Positions 1-6,733 of a stretch of DNA of 13,852 nucleotides are shown here, piece by piece (position 1 is the first letter of the stretch; every line of letters begins with the position of its first letter). The notes below the pieces were generated by a model. It did not search any database, was not told the DNA's origin, and was given only the letters and a program-made list of their open reading frames with translations. Source of the DNA: Bacteroidales bacterium (lineage in GTDB: Bacteria > Bacteroidota > Bacteroidia > Bacteroidales > UBA7960); NCBI GenBank assembly GCA_007132825.1, contig SLNX01000075.1, positions 1 through 13,852 of the forward strand, in the 5' to 3' direction. The position numbers were made by a program, and so were the translations under genes.

Positions 1-759
1 CCGTTCGATGAAGACCACGCAAACTGGCGTAAGGCATCGATGGAAAGAAGAAATGCGCCCACTCCAATAAACTATCATCCGGAAGGAAATAATGGGGTGC
101 CTTATGAAGAATCAAACATGAGAGGCCTACAGATAAGGCAGCCATTTACCGGAGATGGTGGAGAAAATACAATGATTTTTCATATGCCCACCTTATTGCA
201 CGAAGATGTGCTTTTTGCTTTTGCAGCCAAGGATGAAGGTGCCGCCGATGCACTGGTTGTTGACTATTCTGTGTCACAAGGCGATCCTTTATGGATCACT
301 GATGGACTGGAACATACGGTCCTGCCCCTTGCATCAAATTACCAGCTTTTTGCGATCGATTTTAAAAATATCTCTGAAGTAAACAATAATTCCGATTTCC
401 ACGTCCGAATCCGTTTTGATGGGGACCAGATGGGAGCAGATGATGGTGACAGGGTCACATTTAACAATTTCAGTCTGCACGGCAGGTTAATGGATGATGT
501 GTCTGTTGATGAAGTGTATAAAGATCGCCAAATAAAATTGTATCCAAATCCCGCCACAGATTATGTTTTTTTGGAATTGCCGGAAGCAAATACTGACATC
601 CGGATTTATCAGGTCAATGGTGCACTTGTTCACAAAGGAATTGTGGATGGCAAAACGTTTCATCTCGATGTTTCCGGTTTTAGCACCGGCATGTATGTCA
701 TCCAAGGCATTTGTCCTTCCGGGAATGTCGTCACAGGACGACTTTTAGTTAAACCCTAA
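1..759 (+). CDS. Secreted T9SS cargo protein, 3' part only (C-terminal sorting domain)
   Basis: The frame is open from base 1 to the TAA at 757-759 (252 codons), so the gene begins before the window; the ATG at 40 is probably internal. The last ~75 residues (about 535-756) form a type A T9SS C-terminal sorting domain: an LYPNPATD motif, an IRIYQVNG strand, an FSTGMYVIQG segment and the terminal VTGRLLVKP. This domain directs export across the outer membrane by the type IX system and is normally removed afterwards. The region before it is rich in beta-strand-like stretches (DVLFAFAAKDEG, YQLFAIDF, VNNNSDFHVRIRFDG, GDRVTFNNFSLHG). It resembles the beta-sandwich module seen near the C-terminus of large secreted Bacteroidota proteins, sometimes with CotH or lamin-tail domains. 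The catalytic or adhesive part would lie upstream, so function cannot be told. It ends 16 bp before the next gene. Confidence 0.85.
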   Translation, partial: PFDEDHANWRKASMERRNAPTPINYHPEGNNGVPYEESNMRGLQIRQPFTGDGGENTMIFHMPTLLHEDVLFAFAAKDEGAADALVVDYSVSQGDPLWITDGLEHTVLPLASNYQLFAIDFKNISEVNNNSDFHVRIRFDGDQMGADDGDRVTFNNFSLHGRLMDDVSVDEVYKDRQIKLYPNPATDYVFLELPEANTDIRIYQVNGALVHKGIVDGKTFHLDVSGFSTGMYVIQGICPSGNVVTGRLLVKP

Positions 760-775
760 TGCTTTTTCTTGAATC

Positions 776-1612
776 ATGAAAAAAAACATTGTCGTTGAAA
801 AGCACAGCGGGGAAAAGGAAACCTTTGATCCGCAAAAGCTTCAGGAGTCATTGAAACGGGCAGGTGCTTCTGCCAAACTGATCAGCAAGGTTGAAAAATC
901 GATAGCTCCATACCTGACCGATGGAATCACAACAAAAGAGATTTATAAAAGGGCCTTTCAGTTTCTGCGGAAGTTTCAAAGGAGTACGGCGGCAAGATAC
1001 AGTTTGAAAAAAGCGATCATGGAGCTGGGACCTTCGGGCTATCCCTTTGAACACTTTGTTGGAGAACTTTTAAGGCATCTCGGATATGAGATTGAGGTTG
1101 GCCAAATGGTTAAAGGACAATGCATCAGTCACGAAGTGGATGTGGTAGCACACAATGACCATCAGCAATTTGTGGTGGAGTGCAAATATTACAACAGCCA
1201 GGGAAAATATTGCAATGTCAGGGTACCTCTTTACATTCACAGCCGTTTCAATGACATTGAAAAAAGGTGGCGGTCAACACCCGGACTTGAAAAGCGCAGC
1301 TTTCACGGCTGGATATTTACAAATACAAGATTTACTTCCGATGCAATGGACTATGGCAGGTGTGTCGGACTGCGAATGGTTAGCTGGGATTATCCTAAAA
1401 AAGAGAGTCTGAAGGACCTGATTGAAAAAACCAGATTGTTTCCCATCACCGTTCTTACCCATCTAAATAAAAGACAAAAACAAAGCATTCTGGAAAAAGA
1501 CATTGTACTCTGCCGACAGCTTTATGATCATATCACCATCCTGGAACAGCTTGACCTTACCCCGGCAAAGAGGAAAAAAGTAAGTGATGAGATCAGAGAT
1601 CTGCTTGACTAG
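776..1612 (+). CDS. ATP-cone domain fused to Mrr-like PD-(D/E)XK nuclease
   Basis: A 278-residue protein with two modules. Residues ~4-85 look like an ATP-cone, the nucleotide-sensing domain of ribonucleotide reductases and NrdR: a VVEKHSGEKETFDPQKL start, TTKEIYKRAFQFL, then AARYSLKKAIMELGPSGYPFE leading into the second module. Residues ~88-205 fit an Mrr-type restriction-endonuclease fold: helix FEHFVGELLRHLGYE, then catalytic-type residues D122 (HEVDVVA) and E135-C-K137 (VVECKYY). The C-terminal ~70 residues are charged and helical, without a recognised domain. The PD-(D/E)XK residues are intact, so DNA cleavage is plausible, but no substrate or methylase partner is visible. ATG at 776 lies 16 bp after the upstream stop, so it may be read through from that gene. 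Similar fusions occur in other Bacteroidota as far as I recall; their role is not established. Domain call is strong, function open. Confidence 0.88.
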   Translation: MKKNIVVEKHSGEKETFDPQKLQESLKRAGASAKLISKVEKSIAPYLTDGITTKEIYKRAFQFLRKFQRSTAARYSLKKAIMELGPSGYPFEHFVGELLRHLGYEIEVGQMVKGQCISHEVDVVAHNDHQQFVVECKYYNSQGKYCNVRVPLYIHSRFNDIEKRWRSTPGLEKRSFHGWIFTNTRFTSDAMDYGRCVGLRMVSWDYPKKESLKDLIEKTRLFPITVLTHLNKRQKQSILEKDIVLCRQLYDHITILEQLDLTPAKRKKVSDEIRDLLD

Positions 1613-1631
1613 CACGATTTTTGTATTTTTA
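1605..1631 (+). promoter_or_regulatory. Possible weak promoter for the GH13 gene
   Basis: A TATTTTTA box (1624-1631) differs from the Bacteroidota -7 consensus TAnnTTTG only in its last base, and a TTG at 1605-1607 lies 16 nt upstream. That spacing is shorter than the usual 19-21. It sits in the 61-bp gap before the GH13 ATG at 1674. This is inference from consensus only. Confidence 0.3.
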
Positions 1632-1673
1632 CACCTTTAAAATAATCGAATATCCATCAGAAATCAAATAATC

Positions 1674-3551
1674 ATGCACAAATTTTTTACCCCGAAGTCC
1701 TTTGCAAAGATGCTTGCAACGGTGTTTTTATTTGTATTGATGGCTGCCGGCCACATTGCTATGGCACAAAGCCAGCCTGAACGTGTTGAACCTCCCTTTT
1801 GGTGGTCAGACATGTATCATACAGAGCTGCAAATCATGATGTATGGTGAAGACATCGGAAGGACAACCGTGGAGATTGACCATCCGGGCCTTCGCCTTAA
1901 GGAGGCTATTTCGGTAATCAGTCCGAATTACCTTTTCCTTTACCTTGACATTGCCGAAACTGCTCCGGGGGTTTACCCCTTGCGCTTTATGTATGGTGGT
2001 GAAACAAAGTTTGCATATGATTTTGAATTTATTGAAAGGGAACCTGGTTCCCGATACCGCGAAGGGCTGAATGCCTCCGATGCGATGTACCTGCTGATGC
2101 CCGACCGGTTTGCAAATGGGGATCCTTCTCTCGATGACCAGCCCGGCATGCTGGAACAGGCCAACCGTGAGGAACCTTCCGGTCGGCATGGTGGAGATAT
2201 TCCGGGAATAAAGAAACACCTGGACTTCATAGCAGAAATGGGATTTACCGCCATCTGGTTGAATCCGGTGTTGGAGAATAACCAGCCCAGATACAGCTAT
2301 CATGGTTATGCAACCACCGATTATTACAAGATTGACCCTCGCTTTGGCACTAACGAAGATTACCGAAACCTTGTTGCCAGTGCCGAAGACAAAGGGATTA
2401 AAATTATTAAGGACTTGATTCTCAATCACTGCGGACACCATCACTGGTGGATGGATGATCTTCCATCACCGGACTGGGTAAACCAGTGGGATGAATTTAC
2501 ACGAACCACTTACCGAATGACCACCATCGTTGACCCCCACGGATCTCGATACGATTACAACCGCATGGTGAATGGCTGGTTTGATACCAACATGCCCGAC
2601 CTGAACCAGAACAATCGATTGCTGGCACACTACCTGAAGCAAAACGCCGTTTGGTGGATCGAATACAGCGGAATCCAGGGAATCCGTATGGATACACAGC
2701 CATATGCCGATCGCTTTTTCATGTCGGATTGGGCAGCTTACGTGATGGCCGAATATCCATATTTTATGCTGATTGGGGAAGCCTGGATGGGCATTCCCGC
2801 CATGGTAAGCTATTATCAGGGTGGACACCACAACCACGACGGTTATAACTCTAACTTCCCTTCGGTGTTTGACTTTGCATTGTATGATGCCATTGGCCAG
2901 GCTTTTACTGAGGATGAGGGATGGTCAACCGGACTGATGAGACTGTACAATACCCTGGCACAGGATTTCTTGTATCCCGACCCTTATAACCTGGTGGTTT
3001 TTGGTGATAATCATGATACCGATCGCATTTTTACCCGCGTAGGGGAGGACATTGACAACCTTAAAATGGCGCTTACCTTTATCTTTACAACCCGGGGCAT
3101 CCCACAGGTTTATACGGGTACTGAGTTGCTGGAGTCGGCTTTTGAGCATGATGGCCACGGTGAGCTGCGAACCAATTTTCCGGGGGGCTGGCCTGACGAT
3201 CCGGTCAATGCCTTTACCAGGGAAGGCCGTACCGATGAACAGAACCTAATCTTCGATCACATTTCCACATTGCTTAATTTCAGGAAAGACACACCTGTGC
3301 TTCATTATGGATGGCTGCTTCAATATGTTCCCGAAAACGAGATTTATGTTTATTTCCGATATGATGGGACAGAGACCATTATGGTGATTCTCAATAACAA
3401 TGATGAAGAGACATTTCTTGAACTTGATCGTTTTCATGAAGGATGGGAGGGGTACAATCGGGCAGAAGATGTACTTTCAGGAAGGGTTTATAATGGGTTT
3501 GACACCTGGCAGATCCCTGGGAAGTCATCCATGGTTTTGCAGTTGAGGTAA
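1674..3551 (+). CDS. Periplasmic GH13 alpha-glucan hydrolase, SusA/neopullulanase-like
   Basis: A 625-residue glycoside hydrolase family 13 enzyme. An N-terminal signal peptide (hydrophobic ~12-29, cleavage likely after AMA at 31) has no lipobox cysteine, which suggests a soluble periplasmic protein. Residues ~35-122 match the cyclomaltodextrinase N-terminal beta domain; the TIM barrel follows from ~135 and a small C-terminal beta domain from ~545. Conserved regions are all present: DLILNH (region I, 247-252), MPDLN (region V, 307-311, typical of the cyclomaltodextrinase/neopullulanase group), GIRMD with nucleophile D340, IGEAW with acid/base E369, and GDNHD with D448. Length is close to Bacteroides SusA (~617). 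It probably cleaves alpha-1,4 (perhaps alpha-1,6) bonds in imported malto-oligosaccharides or cyclodextrins. No SusC/D/E/F or regulator is nearby, so it is an orphan here. It converges on recO with only 28 bp between stops. Confidence 0.93.
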   Translation: MHKFFTPKSFAKMLATVFLFVLMAAGHIAMAQSQPERVEPPFWWSDMYHTELQIMMYGEDIGRTTVEIDHPGLRLKEAISVISPNYLFLYLDIAETAPGVYPLRFMYGGETKFAYDFEFIEREPGSRYREGLNASDAMYLLMPDRFANGDPSLDDQPGMLEQANREEPSGRHGGDIPGIKKHLDFIAEMGFTAIWLNPVLENNQPRYSYHGYATTDYYKIDPRFGTNEDYRNLVASAEDKGIKIIKDLILNHCGHHHWWMDDLPSPDWVNQWDEFTRTTYRMTTIVDPHGSRYDYNRMVNGWFDTNMPDLNQNNRLLAHYLKQNAVWWIEYSGIQGIRMDTQPYADRFFMSDWAAYVMAEYPYFMLIGEAWMGIPAMVSYYQGGHHNHDGYNSNFPSVFDFALYDAIGQAFTEDEGWSTGLMRLYNTLAQDFLYPDPYNLVVFGDNHDTDRIFTRVGEDIDNLKMALTFIFTTRGIPQVYTGTELLESAFEHDGHGELRTNFPGGWPDDPVNAFTREGRTDEQNLIFDHISTLLNFRKDTPVLHYGWLLQYVPENEIYVYFRYDGTETIMVILNNNDEETFLELDRFHEGWEGYNRAEDVLSGRVYNGFDTWQIPGKSSMVLQLR

Positions 3552-3579
3552 ACCAGTATCATGCGAAAGCGAAAATGTC

Positions 3580-4308
3580 CTAATCATTCAATACCATTTC
3601 CAAAATGGTGTGTGATTTGATTTCCTGCATCCCGTCGAGGTGATATCTGTAGAAATCAATGACGTAATGCAACAACTGCTTGCGGAGCTCTTTGGGGATC
3701 GATAGTGTGGCTGCATCCTCCATTTTGGTGGATATTACTTCGTGGAAGTACCTGCTGGAATTTTTGTCCATTTCCCATCCCTTCTGATATGTCATGGGTT
3801 GAAAAACTCCCTCCCTCAGATTGAATGCAAAGTTGTGCTTGTCATAGTTGTCGCGAGGTTGAAACCCAAGAAACCGACTGAGCTGCAGCAAAAAAACCAG
3901 GTGGAAATCTGCTACCCTTTCAGTTGTTTGATCGAGTTGCTCTACGGCATCATGAATGAAAGTGAAAAGGGGAGGGTTGGGCTCATGGTTTTTCAGGGAG
4001 TGATGCAGTATTTCTGCAAGGAAAATGGCTATTGAGCTTTTTGCAATGTCGTAGGGGATGTGATTGAACGGGTTAGGGCAGCTGATTTCTCGGATGTGCT
4101 GAAGCCCTCCCCGTTCTTTGTGGTAGGCCACAAGCTCCAGTATTGACAATGGCTGAAAAAGGTTCTGTTTGATCTTTGATTTTTGCTTTCTGACACCGGG
4201 TATGATATATGATTGCAACCCAAGGTCTTTTGTAAAAATCCTGACAATAATACTGGTCTCACCATACTTGAAACTGTGGAAAACGATGCCGGTTGTTTTC
4301 GTGATCAT
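3580..4308 (-). CDS. recO: DNA repair/recombination mediator RecO
   Basis: A 242-residue protein of normal RecO length. The N-terminus (about 1-80) has the typical OB-fold start: TTGIVFHSFKYGETSIIVRIFTKDLG, then YIIPGVRKQKS. The rest is the alpha-helical RecO C-domain. RecO acts in the RecFOR pathway, with RecR displacing SSB and loading RecA onto gapped single-stranded DNA; it also anneals complementary strands. The zinc-binding cysteine cluster of Deinococcus-type RecO is absent: C77 is the only cysteine. It is the last gene of the minus-strand run, 46 bp after porZ, and would be transcribed at the operon's end. ATG at 4308 starts directly at the conserved MITKTTGIVF. Confidence 0.92.
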   Translation of the reverse strand: MITKTTGIVFHSFKYGETSIIVRIFTKDLGLQSYIIPGVRKQKSKIKQNLFQPLSILELVAYHKERGGLQHIREISCPNPFNHIPYDIAKSSIAIFLAEILHHSLKNHEPNPPLFTFIHDAVEQLDQTTERVADFHLVFLLQLSRFLGFQPRDNYDKHNFAFNLREGVFQPMTYQKGWEMDKNSSRYFHEVISTKMEDAATLSIPKELRKQLLHYVIDFYRYHLDGMQEIKSHTILEMVLND

Positions 4309-4354
4309 AAAACCAGAAATAGTTATTTGCCAAGAGAGGGCGATTCGTTGATCC

Positions 4355-6697
4355 TTACCTGTTAAACATGATTTTGGTTACCATGGTTTCCTCGCCATCA
4401 TTGTTGGTGGAAAACACCAGGTATACTCCTGTGGCCGGACGGCGACCGAACAGGTCTTGTCCGTTCCAAACGGCCTGACCCCCTTCGGCAATCGTTTCCC
4501 ATACCAAATTGCCGTTGATGTCGGTGATCTTTACGTTAGCATTTCTGACCAATCCTTTGATGGAAATAAAGCCTGCATAGCCTGACCGGACAGGGTTTGG
4601 GAATGCATAAACGTCTGTATGCCTGGCAGTTGCTTCTGTTGCAAATCCTCTATAGGAAACCAGTCCACGATCGGTAGCAAAGAACACCTCTCCGTTTTTC
4701 CCGTTTATAGAAATATCAAGAATATTGTTTGATGGAAGCGGGCTATTCTCTTTGTTGAAGTGAAAGATTGTTTCGCGGCCATCGGCAGAAAGAAGAAAGG
4801 CCCCGGACCGCTCTGTGCCAAACCATTTTTTGTTGGATCCATCCACGGTGATGGCAGTAACGGTTTCGGTTTCGAGCAGGTAGCCTGCAAAACCGTCTTC
4901 CTGCTCTACGATGATGCGTTGAGCATTAAAAGGGTCACCTGATAAGGCCTGGTGGGGAGAGTAGAAAACACCAACCCCCTCAGAAGTTCCTACCCAGACA
5001 TATCCGCTGTGATCTATTGCCATGCTGTGAACGTGATTGGTAGGCAGTCCGCCGTTGTTGATCTGGTTTGTCAGGCGCCGGCCTTCAAAATTATTCGTAT
5101 GTTCCAGGGTGTTTTCCCTGAAAACAAATACGCCGTTCCTTGGCAGGTTGATCCATTTCTGGTTACTGTTGTCGATGATGATCTCCCTTACGATCATTTG
5201 CGGTCCCACAGCACCATTGCTTCCAAAAGCCATCCATTCGCCATTCGGTTTTTTAACCGATAGCGGTTTGTCAACCTCTGAATTGGTAACCCAAAGGTTT
5301 CCGTCGCGGTCCACGGCAGCTCCTCCTATACGCAGCCTGTCTTCAAAACCCGCCCTTTTTTGCAAGGTGCTGTTTTCCTCATTATATACGTTCACCACCC
5401 CTTCATGATTCATTTCAACCAACCCTCCAAACCAGGATGCTGCGTAAGCTTTACGATTATCTCCAGGGTGAACGGTTATGCTGAAAATGTCAGCTACATC
5501 CTGTAAAAGGGGAAAATTAAGCCTGTTAAATGTTTCCCACTGCCCATCCTGGAAAAGAAAAACACCATTCTGATTCCAGCTGTTTACTCCTGCATAAGAT
5601 AAAGCCCCGGGTGCTACCCATAATCTTCCACCTCCTGTTGCCAGTCCGAATACATTGGAATAGGGTGGCCCCGGCAGGATGATTCTTTCAAAGGTATTCG
5701 GACCGAGCTGACGGACGAGTCCCTGCCGACGATCCCCGATCCAGATCTTATCGTTTGAGTCATACACTGCATCAAAGGGGGTTGCTGATCCGGGATTATA
5801 ATTTGTTATGGATTCAACCTGTGTCATTTCGGCATCATATACACGCACTATATTGTCGTGACCCAAAATAAGTCTGTTTCTGCTGGTTCTTAGTACCCTG
5901 GTTTGCTCCAGTTCAGGTTCGGAACCAGGCACAAAAGGGATCCAATCTTCCCCTTCAGAAAAATAAAGCAGGTCTTGTTCTTTGTCAGTTCGGTTTACAA
6001 ACAATTTTTGGTTATGAAAGGCCAGCATGTTAAAAACCTCATTGCTTTCACCTGTTACGACGATTTGATCCCATTGGCGGTAATCTGCAGGGTTTGGCGT
6101 ATCGATACTGGTTGTCATTAAGCCTGCGTTTGTTGCAGCATAAATCATGTCGTTGGCAATCACCAAATCATAAACCCGGACCATGCTGCCAAATGGCCCG
6201 ATATACCAGGTGTCGTAGATGAGCAAGTCGTCAAGGTTCATTTGAACGATACCAAAATTACAGGCAAGTAAAGCCCTGTTATCATCGATGAGGATGCGGT
6301 TGATTCTTTTGGAGCCAAGGATTGTTGCCTGCAATATATCCGTTATGTTGTAGAAATTTTTATTGATGATCGCGTCGATATTGCCATTTTCGTAACCGAT
6401 GATGATGATATCTCTTTCTGCATCCCAGGCAATTGTGGATATGTCAAAGTCGGTAAGGCCATCCACTTTGTTGATGCGTGAAATGCTGTTATCCCGTTTG
6501 TCAAAAACAACTAATCCGTAAGGTGTTGCGCCGATTATGCCATTCGCGGTTTTTTCAACTTTTATGATGGTATTGTTTGGGAGGTGATGACGCCAGTGAC
6601 CAACGGCTATGTTTTGCTGTCCGTTATTTTGTAAGGCAATGATATCAGTGCTTGATATCAGAAAAAGAAGGAATAAAAATATTTTGGATGTAGTCAT
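4355..6697 (-). CDS. porZ: T9SS surface component PorZ (double beta-propeller)
   Basis: A 780-residue exported protein, close to P. gingivalis PorZ in size. A Sec signal peptide covers about 1-22. The mature N-terminus (VGHWRHHLPNNTIIKVEKTANGIIGATPYGLVVFD) is typical of the PorZ first propeller, whose first blade is built from GxWRxHL and GLxxFD elements. Many propeller-blade motifs follow (KIWIGDRRQGL, LWVTNSEVD, YVWVGTSEGVGVF, KWFGTERSGAF, FFATDRGLVSY), consistent with two tandem propellers. Residues ~697-780 form a T9SS-type C-terminal domain (AFPNPVRSG, VKITDINGNLVW, GVYLVFSTNN, TKIMFNR). In P. gingivalis PorZ is in the surface attachment complex with PorU, PorV and PorQ and delivers anionic LPS to the PorU sortase. 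PorU/V/Q are not in this window. A two-component regulator-like propeller lipoprotein is the alternative, but there is no lipobox, kinase or DNA-binding domain. Confidence 0.85.
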   Translation of the reverse strand: MTTSKIFLFLLFLISSTDIIALQNNGQQNIAVGHWRHHLPNNTIIKVEKTANGIIGATPYGLVVFDKRDNSISRINKVDGLTDFDISTIAWDAERDIIIIGYENGNIDAIINKNFYNITDILQATILGSKRINRILIDDNRALLACNFGIVQMNLDDLLIYDTWYIGPFGSMVRVYDLVIANDMIYAATNAGLMTTSIDTPNPADYRQWDQIVVTGESNEVFNMLAFHNQKLFVNRTDKEQDLLYFSEGEDWIPFVPGSEPELEQTRVLRTSRNRLILGHDNIVRVYDAEMTQVESITNYNPGSATPFDAVYDSNDKIWIGDRRQGLVRQLGPNTFERIILPGPPYSNVFGLATGGGRLWVAPGALSYAGVNSWNQNGVFLFQDGQWETFNRLNFPLLQDVADIFSITVHPGDNRKAYAASWFGGLVEMNHEGVVNVYNEENSTLQKRAGFEDRLRIGGAAVDRDGNLWVTNSEVDKPLSVKKPNGEWMAFGSNGAVGPQMIVREIIIDNSNQKWINLPRNGVFVFRENTLEHTNNFEGRRLTNQINNGGLPTNHVHSMAIDHSGYVWVGTSEGVGVFYSPHQALSGDPFNAQRIIVEQEDGFAGYLLETETVTAITVDGSNKKWFGTERSGAFLLSADGRETIFHFNKENSPLPSNNILDISINGKNGEVFFATDRGLVSYRGFATEATARHTDVYAFPNPVRSGYAGFISIKGLVRNANVKITDINGNLVWETIAEGGQAVWNGQDLFGRRPATGVYLVFSTNNDGEETMVTKIMFNR

Positions 6698-6733
6698 TGA
6701 GTGTAAAGTCTGGTTTTAGTGCAAATTTTTCGG

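Noticed and set aside
40..759. Complete gene beginning at ATG 40
   Set aside because: The frame is open to the window edge, the residues before Met are in frame and similar in character, and there is no signal peptide, which a T9SS cargo protein must have. The gene is partial.
1806..2444. 212-codon minus-strand open frame inside the GH13 gene
   Set aside because: It is antisense to a clearly coding gene with all catalytic motifs, and its translation has no recognisable domain or strand pattern.
4355..6697. Two-component hybrid regulator (propeller repeats resemble those of HTCS proteins)
   Set aside because: There is no transmembrane helix after the propellers and no histidine kinase, receiver or AraC domain; the C-terminus is a T9SS-type domain, matching PorZ.
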